Below are positions 54,883 through 63,909 of a DNA stretch of 64,000 nt, in pieces. The first letter of the stretch is position 1. Every line of letters begins with the position of its first letter. The position numbers were made by a program, and so were the translations under genes. Origin of the DNA: Desulfuromonas versatilis (GTDB lineage: Bacteria; Desulfobacterota; Desulfuromonadia; Desulfuromonadales; NIT-T3); NCBI RefSeq assembly GCF_019704135.1, contig NZ_AP024355.1, positions 806,001-870,000 of the forward strand, written 5' to 3'. The notes beneath the pieces were generated by a model, which made no database searches, was not told the origin of the DNA, and worked only from the letters and a program-made list of their open reading frames with translations.

Positions 54883-56106
54883 TCAGGTCGGCACCGGCCA
54901 GGCCAAGCCGGGTGGCAGGCGCATCAGCAGCACGTCGGTTTCGGCCCCGGCTTCAAGGGGCGGGCTTCCCCCGGGAACCGGGAGCAGGGCCTGGGCGCCC
55001 TGCATGCTGCGGTTCTGCCCCGAGCCCTGGCGGTCGGAGGGGATGAATTCGTACCTTCCAGCGGCTTCCTTCAGGGTTCCCCAGACGAACCGCTGGCGCT
55101 TTTCGCCGCCGCTGATCGCCCCGCCAAGGGTGACTCTGAGCCGCGGCGGCAGCGGGTCGCGAAAACCGGCCAGGCGCCGTAGAGCGGGCCGGACGAAGAG
55201 TTCGAAGGTTGCTCCGGAGGCCGCCGGGTTACCGGGGAGACCGAAGACCGGCTTGCCCTGGGCGGTGCCGAACAGCACCGGTTTCCCTGGCTTGATCGCC
55301 ACCTTCCAGAAACCGCAGCTGAAGCCGAAACGGCCGAGGGTTTCCTGCACATAGTCCCGGTCGCCCGCCGAAACCCCGCCGGTGGTGATCAGCAGGTCGG
55401 CCTCGAGGCCGCGGGCAAGCTGGATGGCCAGGTCCTCGGAGGTGTCCCGGGCGATGCCCAGGGGGATGACCTCGCACCCCTCCTCGCGCAGCCGCGCAGA
55501 GAGCAGGTAGGTGTTGGAGTTGACAATCTGTCCCGGGCCGGGCTGTTGGCCCAGCTCGACCAGTTCATCGCCGGTGGAAAGCAGGGCGACCCGCGGGGCG
55601 GGGATCACCCTTACCCGGTCCGCGCCCCCGGCGGCGAGCAGCCCCATCTCCCCCGACAGGACCGGCGTACCGGCCTCCAGCAGGATCTCGCTACGGCGGA
55701 TTTCCTCGCCGGCGAGCCTGACGTGCTGCCCCCGGCTGGGCGAGGTGCGCAGAACGATGGAGTCGTCCCGCTGCTCCACCTCCTCGTTGGGAACCACCGT
55801 ATCGCAGTCAGGTGGCAGGGGCGCCCCGGTCATGATTTTAACGGCCGCCCCGTGGGGCACGGGCTCCTGCCGGGAGGCTCCGGCGGGAATGAAACCGGCC
55901 ACGGGGAGCCTGGCACCGGCGGACTGGTCGGCGAGGCAGAAGGCGAAACCATCCATGGCCGAATTGTCACTCGGCGGGAGGTTCCAGCGCGCCTGGACCG
56001 ATTCGGCCAGCACCCGGCCCAGGGCCTGGGAAAGGTCAACCTCCCTGGCGGCCAGCGGCTGCACCGTCTGCAGAACGATGTCGAGGGCTTCCTGGTAATT
56101 CAGCAT
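54883..56106 (-). CDS. moeA: Molybdopterin molybdenumtransferase
   Basis: A 407-residue MoeA enzyme inserting molybdate into adenylylated molybdopterin. Family motifs: PPSDNSAMDGFA near the N-terminus, GAAVKIMTGAPLPPDCDTVV, STGDELVELG, TTGGVSAGDRDYVQETL (the MoaB/Mog-type nucleotide and Mo site) and PVFGLPGNPAAS. The N-terminus MLNYQEALDIVLQ is canonical. It follows mobA by 12 bases on the same strand. Confidence 0.95.
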   Translation of the reverse strand: MLNYQEALDIVLQTVQPLAAREVDLSQALGRVLAESVQARWNLPPSDNSAMDGFAFCLADQSAGARLPVAGFIPAGASRQEPVPHGAAVKIMTGAPLPPDCDTVVPNEEVEQRDDSIVLRTSPSRGQHVRLAGEEIRRSEILLEAGTPVLSGEMGLLAAGGADRVRVIPAPRVALLSTGDELVELGQQPGPGQIVNSNTYLLSARLREEGCEVIPLGIARDTSEDLAIQLARGLEADLLITTGGVSAGDRDYVQETLGRFGFSCGFWKVAIKPGKPVLFGTAQGKPVFGLPGNPAASGATFELFVRPALRRLAGFRDPLPPRLRVTLGGAISGGEKRQRFVWGTLKEAAGRYEFIPSDRQGSGQNRSMQGAQALLPVPGGSPPLEAGAETDVLLMRLPPGLAWPVPT

Positions 56107-56118
56107 GGGGGGTCCGTT

Positions 56119-56739
56119 TCAAGGTTTCGGGAGGAGATCTTCCAGGTCCTGAAATTCCTCGGGGGTGTTGACGTTGAGCAGGGCCTGGCGCCACCCCTCG
56201 GGAAGCTCGTGCTCATCGACGTAACGCACCCTGACCTGGTCATAAAAGTCGAAAATGCGGTAGCGGCGGTTGTCCAGCAGCCGGCGCATCGGTTCGAGAC
56301 AGCTTTTTCGGTAGCAGGCAAACAGCGGGTCGAGCCCCTGGCCGGTGCGCGGCAGGACCACGTCATAGCCGTCACGCAGCCTCAGCAGGGCCTTGATCAG
56401 GTTCGGGTCGGGAAAGGGCAGGTCGCAGGGGGCGACGAAGATCCAATCGCTGTCGGCCTCGAAAAGGCCCGTGTAGAGGCCTCCCAGGGCGCTGCCGGGG
56501 TAGATGTCGGGATGGCAGCACACCCCGGGGCGGGCCAGGTCGGGGCGCTCGCCGGCGATCAGGATGTCGCTGAATATCCTCTGGAAGACGCCGAGGACCC
56601 GCTCGAACAGGGCGACGCCTTCAACTTCGAGGGTGGCCTTGTCGCGCCCCATGCGGGAACTTTTCCCCCCGGCCAGAATGACGCCGGTGACCTGTTCCGT
56701 CACCCGCGAAGGATCGTTTGTCTCGGTGTGCTCCAGCAT
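56119..56739 (-). CDS. mobA: Molybdenum cofactor guanylyltransferase
   Basis: A 206-residue enzyme that adds GMP to Mo-molybdopterin for the bis-MGD cofactor of the DMSO-reductase family. The nucleotide motif reads TGVILAGGKSSRMGRDKATL, followed by FVAPCDLPFPDPNLI (Mg-binding Asp) and a C-terminal NVNTPEEFQDLE. The first fifteen residues precede the usual start and may be extra. It forms an operon with moeA. Confidence 0.93.
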   Translation of the reverse strand: MLEHTETNDPSRVTEQVTGVILAGGKSSRMGRDKATLEVEGVALFERVLGVFQRIFSDILIAGERPDLARPGVCCHPDIYPGSALGGLYTGLFEADSDWIFVAPCDLPFPDPNLIKALLRLRDGYDVVLPRTGQGLDPLFACYRKSCLEPMRRLLDNRRYRIFDFYDQVRVRYVDEHELPEGWRQALLNVNTPEEFQDLEDLLPKP

Positions 56740-56824
56740 AGCGGGCCAAGTTTATGCCAAGCTCCGGGCCGGGGCAAGCAAATTTCCCCGCCGGCGGCGG
56801 GGAATGGCGACCCCGGCCGGGGGC

Positions 56825-57607
56825 TCAGCGAATATACCCCAGCGTGGCCGAAAGCTCGGTTGCCACGGACAACAGCAGCGGGGCGATTTCCTCTTCGATG
56901 CGCACCTGGGTCATCCGGAAAGAAGGGCCGGAAACGCTCAGGGCTCCCACCACGGACTGCGTGTAGTCGCGGACCGGGACCGCCACGCAGCGGATTTCCT
57001 TTTCGTATTCCTCGTTGTCGATCGCATAGTCCCGGGGGGCGATCTCCTGCAGTTCGCGGCGCAGGGACTCCTTGCTGGTGAGGGTCGTGGGGGTGAACCC
57101 CTCCAAGTCCTCCTCGGGATACAGTTTGTCCAGGGTTGCGGCGGGCAGGTGGGCCATGTGCACCTTGCCCGAGGCGGTGCAGTAGGCCGGCAGCCGGGTG
57201 CCCAGGCGCGAAACCACCCGCACCGTCTGGTCGCTTTCGACGGCCGCCACGTAAAGAATGTGGCGTTTCTCCAGAAGAGCCAGGTAGGCGGTTTCATGGC
57301 AGCTTTGCACGATGTTTTCCAGGGCCGGTCCAGCCCGGCGCAGCAGCCCACCCTGGTGCAGGTAGTTCTGGCCGAGTTCGAGGGCCTTGAGACCGAGCCG
57401 GTAACGGTCGAAAGCCTTGTCGTGCTCGACATAGCCCCTGACCTCCAGGTTGGTCAGCAGGCGGATGACGGTGTTTTTCTGCATCTTCAGCTTCAGGGCC
57501 AGGTCACTCACGCTCATGGCTTCTTCGGCGCTGTGGAACTGTTCAAGAAGTTCGAGGGCATTGGATACCGCGTGGATGATGTAATCGGATTTTTCTTTTT
57601 TGGCCAT
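56825..57607 (-). CDS. IclR-family transcriptional regulator
   Basis: A 260-residue regulator. The N-terminal winged helix reads SVSDLALKLKMQKNTVIRLL and TNLEVRGYVEHDKAFDRYRL, and the effector-binding domain includes ILYVAAVESDQTVRVVSR, LPAYCTASGKVHMAHL and EEYEKEIRCVAVPVRDYT. The start at MAKKEKSDY was set by the family pattern. IclR proteins respond to aromatic or small carboxylic effectors. It lies 52 bases after the DUF815 gene on the same strand as the Ehr genes, and may regulate them. Confidence 0.92.
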   Translation of the reverse strand: MAKKEKSDYIIHAVSNALELLEQFHSAEEAMSVSDLALKLKMQKNTVIRLLTNLEVRGYVEHDKAFDRYRLGLKALELGQNYLHQGGLLRRAGPALENIVQSCHETAYLALLEKRHILYVAAVESDQTVRVVSRLGTRLPAYCTASGKVHMAHLPAATLDKLYPEEDLEGFTPTTLTSKESLRRELQEIAPRDYAIDNEEYEKEIRCVAVPVRDYTQSVVGALSVSGPSFRMTQVRIEEEIAPLLLSVATELSATLGYIR

Positions 57608-57659
57608 TTTTCCCGCGCTTGTGAAATGGTGGTTGCAGATGTCGGTATTGGGTTCGGGG

Positions 57660-58571
57660 TCAGAGACTTGCCCCCGGTGCCCCGGGGGATTTTGCGGCCA
57701 GCAGCGCCCTGCCGACCCAGCGTTTGGCAAACTGCAGGGCCGTGCGACCGCAGCGTTTGCTCTTCTCGTGGGACCAGGCGATGGCCTCCTTTTCGATCTC
57801 TTCGTCCCAGGGTAGCTCAAGACGGTTGTCACATGCCAGCTTTTCCATGCACTGGCGCACTACCCGCAGGTATTGGTCCTGGGAAAATACGTTGAAGGCC
57901 ACCCAGAGCCCGAAGCGGTCGGAGAGGGAGATCTTTTCCTCGACCCCCTCGCCGTGGTGCACCTCGTTATTCACCAACTTGGCTCCGAGGTTGTCGGTGG
58001 GATATTCGGGCAGCAGGTAGCGGCGGTTGGAGGTGACGTAGATCAGGGTGTTGGCCGGGGCGGCGTACACCGAGCCGTCAAGGGCGCTTTTGAGGACCTT
58101 GTAGCTCTTTTCCCCCGGCTCGAAGGAGAGGTCGTCGCAGAAGATGATAAACCTGAAGGGCTCCTGCCCAATCTGCAGGAAGATGTCCGGGAGACTGACC
58201 AGGTCGTCCTTGTCGACCTGGATGATGCGCAGCCCCCGGTCGCCGTAGCTGTTGAGCAGGGCCCGGATCACCGAGCTTTTCCCGGTGCCCCGCGAGCCCC
58301 ACAGCAGCACGTTGTTGGCCGGAAAGCCCCGCAGAAACTGGCGGGTGTTCTCCTCGAGCAGCTGTTTCTGGCGATCGATGCCGAGCAGGTCCTCAAGGCG
58401 GATGTTGTCCACCGCCGGCAGCGGCTCCAGGGTGCCGGCGAAGGAGTGGCGCCGCCAGTTGGCGGCCAGGCAGGCCGACCAGTCGATCTCGGGCAGCGGG
58501 CGGGGCAGGACCTTTTCCGCCGCGCTCAGGACTCGACGCAGTTGGGCGATCAATTCCGCATCCAGGGGCAT
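57660..58571 (-). CDS. DUF815-family AAA ATPase
   Basis: A 303-residue ATPase with Walker A LWGSRGTGKSSVIRAL at about 91, and the family motifs FIIFCDDLSFEPGEKSYKVL (Walker B), VYAAPANTLIYVTSNRRYLL and EKISLSDRFGLWVAF. The DUF815 family has no settled function. AAGGAG precedes the ATG. It lies between the small Ehr subunit and the IclR gene on the same strand, so it may help mature the complex or simply share the transcript. Confidence 0.9.
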   Translation of the reverse strand: MPLDAELIAQLRRVLSAAEKVLPRPLPEIDWSACLAANWRRHSFAGTLEPLPAVDNIRLEDLLGIDRQKQLLEENTRQFLRGFPANNVLLWGSRGTGKSSVIRALLNSYGDRGLRIIQVDKDDLVSLPDIFLQIGQEPFRFIIFCDDLSFEPGEKSYKVLKSALDGSVYAAPANTLIYVTSNRRYLLPEYPTDNLGAKLVNNEVHHGEGVEEKISLSDRFGLWVAFNVFSQDQYLRVVRQCMEKLACDNRLELPWDEEIEKEAIAWSHEKSKRCGRTALQFAKRWVGRALLAAKSPGAPGASL

Positions 58572-58609
58572 GGGCTCTCCTTCGGATCGATGGGCGGGTG
58601 GGACGGGGT

Positions 58610-59365
58610 TCACAGCCGCCCGAGCAGGCGCAGCAGCCCGTCCAGCGCCGTGTAGGGATGGGGCGGACAACCGGGGATGTAGAGATCGACGGGGAGCAGG
58701 TCGCCGATCCCGTTGTTGGCCTCCGGGCTGTCGCGAAACGGGCCCCCGCCGATGGCGCAGGCCCCCGAGGCGATCACCAGCTTGGGCTCGGGGACCGCCG
58801 CGTAGGTGTCGAGCAGGGCGCTTTTCATGTTCTCGGTGACCGGCCCGGTCACCAGGATGCCGTCGGCGTGACGGGGCGAGGCGACGAACTGGATGCCGAA
58901 GCGCCCGAGGTCGAAGACCAGGGTACCGAGCACGTTGAGGTCGGCCTCGCAGGCGTTGCAGCCGCCGGCCGAGACCTGGCGCAGCTTCAGCGAGCGGCCG
59001 AAGAGCTTTTTCATGCGGGCCTCCAGGGCCCCGGCCAGCAAGTATTCCCCCTTGCCGATTTCCAGATCCTCCCGGCGCCGGCAGGCCAAACGGTGGTCGC
59101 GGCTGAAGCGCAGCGCTTCGTGGGGGCAGGCTGCCGCACACTCGGCGCAGAACAGGCAGCGCCCCAGGTCGAGACGCAGCTCTCCAGCGACCTTCTCCAG
59201 GGCTCCGAAAGGGCAGCGCTCCAGGCACTGCTCGCACCCCTCGGGGCAGCGCTCGGGTTTGAGGATGGGGCGGCCGCGGAAACGCTCGGGCAGGGTCGGC
59301 TCCTCCTTGGGGTAGCGCGAGGTCCGGTGCCCCTGGCGCAGGCGTTCGCGGATGATGGTCAGCAT
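58610..59365 (-). CDS. Ehr small subunit fused to a 2[4Fe-4S] ferredoxin domain
   Basis: A 251-residue fusion. The N-terminal half (about 35-110) is an 8-Fe ferredoxin region like NuoI/HyfH: CPEGCEQCLERCPFGAL and CLFCAECAAACPHEAL. The C-terminal half (about 115-251) is a NuoB/HyfI-like subunit with VSAGGCNACEADLN, VIASGACAIGGG and YIPGCPPHP holding the proximal [4Fe-4S] cluster. In most relatives these are separate genes. It is the electron-entry arm of the complex. AGGGAGAA precedes the ATG, 12 bases after the large-subunit stop. Confidence 0.9.
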   Translation of the reverse strand: MLTIIRERLRQGHRTSRYPKEEPTLPERFRGRPILKPERCPEGCEQCLERCPFGALEKVAGELRLDLGRCLFCAECAAACPHEALRFSRDHRLACRRREDLEIGKGEYLLAGALEARMKKLFGRSLKLRQVSAGGCNACEADLNVLGTLVFDLGRFGIQFVASPRHADGILVTGPVTENMKSALLDTYAAVPEPKLVIASGACAIGGGPFRDSPEANNGIGDLLPVDLYIPGCPPHPYTALDGLLRLLGRL

Positions 59366-59377
59366 AAGCGGTTCTCC

Positions 59378-60901
59378 CTACAAATCAAAGCCGCAGTACG
59401 AGAGATTGAAGCTCTTGTTGCACAGCGGAAAATCCGAGATCTGCTCGTTGCGCAGCGCCATGGCCAGTCCGCTCCAGTTGTGGAACGAGGGGTCGACGAT
59501 CTTGTAGCGGGAGAACCTGCCCGAGGCGTCGGTCAGGCCGACGTGGACCAGTTCGCCGCGCCACCCCTCGACCAGGGCCACCGCCAGGCTCTGCGGTGCC
59601 GCGGGCGGCACCTCCCGCCGCGCCTGCCCGGCGGGGAGCGAGGCCAGCGCCTGTTTCAGCCAGGCCAGCGAGCTGTGAATCTCCCGGCGGCGGATGCTGG
59701 CGCGGGCGAAGACGTCGCCGCTCTCCTCGATGATGCAATCGTCGAAACTGCCGGCGTAGGCCCCGTGGGGGTGGTGCAGGCGCACGTCGCGGGCCAGGCC
59801 GCAGGCCCGGGCGGCCATCCCCACCAGGCCGAGGGCTTCGGCGTCGGCCACCGAAACGGTGCCGGTCCCCTCCATACGGGCCAGGGCCGAGGGGGTGTCG
59901 AAGAACAGCTCGGTGGCCCCGCGGGTGTCGCGCTCGATGGCCTTGAGGCGCTCGAGGATGGCGGCGGCCCGGGCCTCGTCGAGGTCGAAGCCGCAGCCGC
60001 CCGGGCGCACCTGGCCGCGGCCGAAGCGGCTGCCGCAGAGTTCGGCGCTGAGGTTCAGGTAATCGCCGCGGATGCGGCCGCAGAAGCTGGCGGTGGGCAG
60101 AAACCCCACGTCGCCGGCCAACGCGCCGATATCCCCCACGTGGTTGGCCAGCCGCTCCAACTCCAGGGCGATGGCGCGCAGGGCCGCCGCCCGGGGCGAA
60201 ATCTGCAGGTCGGCGAGGGCTTCGAGGACCATGCAGTAGGCCGAGGCGTGACCGATGCTGGTGTCGCCGGCGACGGTCTCCATCCGGTAGAGGGTGGCCG
60301 GGTGCGGCCCGCCCGACAGCTGCTCCTCGATGCCCCGGTGCTGATAGCCGAGGGAGATCTCCAGGTGCATGACCCGCTCCCCGTGGCACTGGAAGCGGAA
60401 GTGCCCGGGTTCGATCACCCCGGCGTGCACCGGGCCGACCGCCACCTCGTGGACCTCCTCACCCTCGACCCGGTAGTAGGGCATGTCGCCGCAGACGGGG
60501 AGGCCCTGCTGGTTGCGCTCCCAGGGATCACGGCCACGGCGCACCGGGTGAAAGCGCAGCGGTTTGAACCAGGGGTGCCCCTCGGGCAGAACCCCGAACT
60601 GCTCGGCGATCTCCCGCTCGAAGAGATGCAGCTGGGGGCAGGCCGGGGTCAGCGAGGCGAAGCGGCTGCCGAGCCGGGTGCGCAGCGGAACCAGGTCCTC
60701 CTTCCAGTCGCGGGCGAGCAGCGCATACAGGGCCAGCCCCTCGCCCTGGTCGGGCGCCGCGAAATAGGCGGCGACCCGCCCGCCCCCTTCCACTTCGGCG
60801 CGCAGGGTCGCGGCGAAACCGTCGTAATCCAGCTCCGGTACCCGGGCCAGGGGGAGCGAGCCGCCGTTTTTCAGGCTCAGCAGGGACGGGGGCGAGGTCA
60901 T
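59378..60901 (-). CDS. Ehr large subunit (NuoC+NuoD-like, lacks Ni-Fe cysteines)
   Basis: A 507-residue protein with an N-terminal NuoC-like domain (about 1-145; HLFEREIAEQFGVLPEGHPW) fused to a NuoD/hydrogenase-large-subunit domain. The two CxxC motifs that ligate Ni-Fe in true hydrogenases are missing. The first is replaced by VAGDTSIGHASAY with GDTS at 212-215, and the second by the C-terminal DFPLCNKSFNLSYCGFDL. It thus belongs to the energy-converting-hydrogenase-related (Ehr) class and cannot bind a Ni-Fe centre in the usual way. The start overlaps the stop of the upstream membrane subunit by four bases. Its substrate is unknown. Confidence 0.9.
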   Translation of the reverse strand: MTSPPSLLSLKNGGSLPLARVPELDYDGFAATLRAEVEGGGRVAAYFAAPDQGEGLALYALLARDWKEDLVPLRTRLGSRFASLTPACPQLHLFEREIAEQFGVLPEGHPWFKPLRFHPVRRGRDPWERNQQGLPVCGDMPYYRVEGEEVHEVAVGPVHAGVIEPGHFRFQCHGERVMHLEISLGYQHRGIEEQLSGGPHPATLYRMETVAGDTSIGHASAYCMVLEALADLQISPRAAALRAIALELERLANHVGDIGALAGDVGFLPTASFCGRIRGDYLNLSAELCGSRFGRGQVRPGGCGFDLDEARAAAILERLKAIERDTRGATELFFDTPSALARMEGTGTVSVADAEALGLVGMAARACGLARDVRLHHPHGAYAGSFDDCIIEESGDVFARASIRRREIHSSLAWLKQALASLPAGQARREVPPAAPQSLAVALVEGWRGELVHVGLTDASGRFSRYKIVDPSFHNWSGLAMALRNEQISDFPLCNKSFNLSYCGFDL

Positions 60902-62322
60902 GGCTGCACCTCCAGCAGTGACGCGGCATTTTCCAGCAGATGCCGCAGCGGCTCGGGAAGATAGAGGCCGAGCAGCAGGATGGCGAGGAGAAATCCCAGC
61001 GGCGGGGCGACCAGCAGCAAGCGGTCGCGGAAGGGGGCTTCGCCGGCCGGGGGGTCGCCCTGGGCGACGCTGAGCACCGTGGCCCCCATGCCGATGAAGA
61101 CGGTAGCCAGCAGCAACAGCACGAGGGCGGCCAGCGGCCCCTGGCCGGCCTGGAACATCCCGCGCAGGATGGTGAACTCGCTGAGGAAGGGACCGAAGGG
61201 GGGGGAGCCGGTGATGGCCAGGAAGCCGGCCAGGAACAGCCCGCCGGAGAGCGGCAGGCGGGTGGTCGCGCCGCGGATGTCCTCCAGGCGCTTGCTGGCG
61301 AAGGCCCGGTGGATGTTGCCGGCGGCCAGGAACAGGCAGCCCTTGGTCAGGGCGTTGTTGACCAGGTGCAGCAGGGCGCCGAAGGCGGCCAGCCCGCCGA
61401 TGCCGACCCCCAGGGCGAGAATGCCCATGTGCTCGATGCTCGAATAGGCCAGCAGGCGCTTGATGTCGCGTTGGCGGACCATGAACACCGCCGCCAGCAC
61501 CAGCGAGAGCAGCCCGAGGCCGAGCAGCATCTGCCGCGCCAGGGCGCCGTCGCCGGCGGCACCCATGATTTGCACCCCGCGCAGGATGCCCAGAAAGGCC
61601 ACGCTGGTCAGCCCCCCGGCGAGCAGGGCGCCGACCATGCCGGGCGCCTCGCCGTAGGCGTCGGGTTTCCACGAATGCAGCGGCGCCAGCCCCATCTTGG
61701 TGCCGAAGCCGACCAGCAGAAAGACGAACCCCGCATGCAGCCAGGGGCGGGAGAGGTGGGCGCCGCCCGCCAGCAGGCGGTCGAGCTGCAGGCTGACCGG
61801 CTCGCCGCCGGCCAACCCGGCGTAGGCCACGAACAGCAGGCCGAGCATGGCCAGGGCGATCCCCACCGAACAGATCAGCAGGTACTTCCAGGTCGCCTCG
61901 ATGGAGAGGCGGTTGCGGTTGTAGTAGATCAGCGGGGCGCTGGCGATGGTGGTGGTCTCCACGGCGAACCAGAGCACCCCCAGGTGACGGGCGGTCACCG
62001 CCAGGGTCATGGCCGACAAGAAGGTCAACAGGCAGGGGACCATCTGCCGGTTGCCGCGGTCGCGGCGCAGCTCCAGGTAGTCCACGGCGTAGACCGAGCA
62101 ACCGAAAAACAGCAGGCTGGTGACCAGCAGGACCAGGGTCGAGAGGGGGTCGAGACCGACCCAGGAGCCCCACCCTGGCCCGCCGTCGGTGCTCACCAGG
62201 ACGGCCAGCACCAGGTGCAGCGCGCCGCTTGCCGGCAGCAGCCAGGAGCGCCCCCGGTACCAGGGGATGAAGTGGGCGAGCACCGCCACGGCCATGGGAA
62301 AGAGGATCAGCACAGCCAGCAT
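60898..62322 (-). CDS. Ehr antiporter-like membrane subunit (HyfF/NuoN-like)
   Basis: A 474-residue Mrp-antiporter-type subunit with about fourteen helices. Proton-pathway residues are in place: Glu in FAVETTTIASAPLIYYNRN, Lys in FVFLLVGFGTKMGLAPLHSW, and further Lys in DIKRLLAYSSIEHMG. Such subunits pump ions when the hydrophilic arm turns over. It is encoded five bases after the HyfE-like gene. Confidence 0.93.
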   Translation of the reverse strand: MLAVLILFPMAVAVLAHFIPWYRGRSWLLPASGALHLVLAVLVSTDGGPGWGSWVGLDPLSTLVLLVTSLLFFGCSVYAVDYLELRRDRGNRQMVPCLLTFLSAMTLAVTARHLGVLWFAVETTTIASAPLIYYNRNRLSIEATWKYLLICSVGIALAMLGLLFVAYAGLAGGEPVSLQLDRLLAGGAHLSRPWLHAGFVFLLVGFGTKMGLAPLHSWKPDAYGEAPGMVGALLAGGLTSVAFLGILRGVQIMGAAGDGALARQMLLGLGLLSLVLAAVFMVRQRDIKRLLAYSSIEHMGILALGVGIGGLAAFGALLHLVNNALTKGCLFLAAGNIHRAFASKRLEDIRGATTRLPLSGGLFLAGFLAITGSPPFGPFLSEFTILRGMFQAGQGPLAALVLLLLATVFIGMGATVLSVAQGDPPAGEAPFRDRLLLVAPPLGFLLAILLLGLYLPEPLRHLLENAASLLEVQP

Positions 62323-62326
62323 GGCA

Positions 62327-62974
62327 TCATTCCTTCAATGCAGAGAGGCGTTCGGTGTTCAGGGTGGAGAATTCCCGGTTGATCTGGTTGATGACGATCC
62401 CCATGACGAAGACCCCGACCAGCAGGTCGAGCAGCACCCCGGCCTCGACCATCAGCGGCAGGGCCTCGGAGAGCAGGGTGCCGAAGATGAAGATGCCGTT
62501 TTCCAGGATCAGGTAACCGAGCACCTGGGTGATCGCCTTGCGCCGGCTCATCAGCAGCAGAAAACCGGCGAACAGGGTGGCCAGGGAGGTCGGCACGAAC
62601 AGCCCCTGGTGGTGGGCCGGGACCAGCGGCAGGGAGTCGGCGAAGATGAAGGCTCCGGCGGTGAACAGGGCGCCCAGCACCAGGGTGGGGACGAAGCCGA
62701 TCAGCGGTTCGACCTCCTTGCGGATGCGCACCTCGCGGATCGCCCGCAACAGCAGCCAGGGGATGAGCAGCCCCTTGAGTCCCAGGGCGCCGGCGGCGAG
62801 CAGCAGGGTGTGGGCGTTCAGCCCGTGGGCGAGCAGCGGCAGCAGGGCCAGCAGTCCCCCCTGCAGCGCCACCGCCCGGATGCAGGCGCCGAGCCGGGCG
62901 CTGCCCAGGGTGAAGAAGTTGAGCAGGATCACCAGCAGCAGGCAGAGGTTGCTCAATTGATTCATCGCTTCCAT
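62327..62974 (-). CDS. Ehr membrane subunit HyfE/NuoK-like
   Basis: A 215-residue subunit with about seven helices. The HyfE signature lies in the C-terminal third: TQVLGYLILENGIFIFGTLL (Glu within the membrane, as in NuoK) and LLDLLVGVFVMGIVINQINR. GGAGAGG precedes the ATG. Its stop is five bases before the next gene, so the operon is tightly packed. Confidence 0.9.
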   Translation of the reverse strand: MEAMNQLSNLCLLLVILLNFFTLGSARLGACIRAVALQGGLLALLPLLAHGLNAHTLLLAAGALGLKGLLIPWLLLRAIREVRIRKEVEPLIGFVPTLVLGALFTAGAFIFADSLPLVPAHHQGLFVPTSLATLFAGFLLLMSRRKAITQVLGYLILENGIFIFGTLLSEALPLMVEAGVLLDLLVGVFVMGIVINQINREFSTLNTERLSALKE

Positions 62975-62987
62975 TTCGCCTCTCCTC

Positions 62988-63902
62988 TCAGCGCAGCACC
63001 AGCACCAGGGCGAACATCGACAGCAAGGTGGTGCCGACCAGCACCTGGGGGATGCGCACCAGGCGCAGCCGCGCCATGCTCGATTCGACCACTCCCACCA
63101 GCACCGCCAGCGCCAACATCCCCGCCAGAAACACCAGGGCGTCCAGCAGCAGGTTGCCGCTTTGCCAGGGGAGCAGCAGGCGCACCAGCGGGGCGCCCAG
63201 CACCATCAGCTTCATGGCCGACCCGTAGAGGATCAGACCGAAGGCCGGGCCGCTGTGGTCGAGGACCATGACCTCGTGGATCATGGTCAACTCCAGGTGG
63301 GTGTTGGGATCGTCGAAGGGGATGCGCGAGTTTTCCACCAGCAGCACCAAAAACAGGCAGACCGCGACCAGCCCCAGCGAGGCCCCGGCAGTTTGCCAGC
63401 CGGCGGCCAGCCCGGGGCCCAGCAGGGTGTTCAGGGACAGCCCGCCGCTTACCCGGGCCAGCACGATCAGGGCGAAGAGCACCGTCGGCTCGGCCAGGCA
63501 GGCGAAGGTCACCTCGCGGGCGGCCCCCATCCCTTCGAAGCTCGAGCCGGTATCGAGAGCGGCCGTCGCGGTGAAAAAGCGGGCCAGGCCGAACAGGTAG
63601 ACGAACAGGATCAGGTCCCCGTCGAAGGAGAACGGGGCCGGCAGGGCGCCGAAGGGAACCAGCAGGGAGGCCAGCAGGGGCACCACCAGGGCGGTTACCG
63701 GGCCCGCCAGGAAGACCCAGGTGGTGGTGCGGCTGAAGACGAACCCCTTGCGCCAGAGCCGGGCCAGGTCGTAATAGGGCTGCAGCAGGGGCGCCCCGCT
63801 GCGGCCGGCGAAGCGGGCCTTGGTCCGGGCGATCACCCCCTGCAGCAAAGGGGCGAAGGTCAGCAGCAGAAACAGATGGAGCAGCAGCCGGGCGATTGTC
63901 AT
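62988..63902 (-). CDS. Ehr membrane-anchor subunit HyfC/NuoH-like
   Basis: A 304-residue, eight-helix subunit that joins the hydrophilic arm to the membrane pump. Family motifs are LLQPYYDLARLWRKGFVFS, SSFEGMGAAREVTFACLAEP and LLVENSRIPFDDPNTHLELT followed by MIHEVMVLDHSG, all as in the HycD/HyfC group. The ATG with GAGG eight bases upstream was chosen; a GTG lies just before it. It begins eight bases after the upstream gene's stop. Confidence 0.93.
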   Translation of the reverse strand: MTIARLLLHLFLLLTFAPLLQGVIARTKARFAGRSGAPLLQPYYDLARLWRKGFVFSRTTTWVFLAGPVTALVVPLLASLLVPFGALPAPFSFDGDLILFVYLFGLARFFTATAALDTGSSFEGMGAAREVTFACLAEPTVLFALIVLARVSGGLSLNTLLGPGLAAGWQTAGASLGLVAVCLFLVLLVENSRIPFDDPNTHLELTMIHEVMVLDHSGPAFGLILYGSAMKLMVLGAPLVRLLLPWQSGNLLLDALVFLAGMLALAVLVGVVESSMARLRLVRIPQVLVGTTLLSMFALVLVLR

Positions 63903-63909
63903 CACGACC

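Noticed and set aside
59378-60901. Call of a true group 4 [NiFe] hydrogenase large subunit
   Set aside because: Both CxxC motifs needed to ligate Ni-Fe are missing, so it was called Ehr-type instead.
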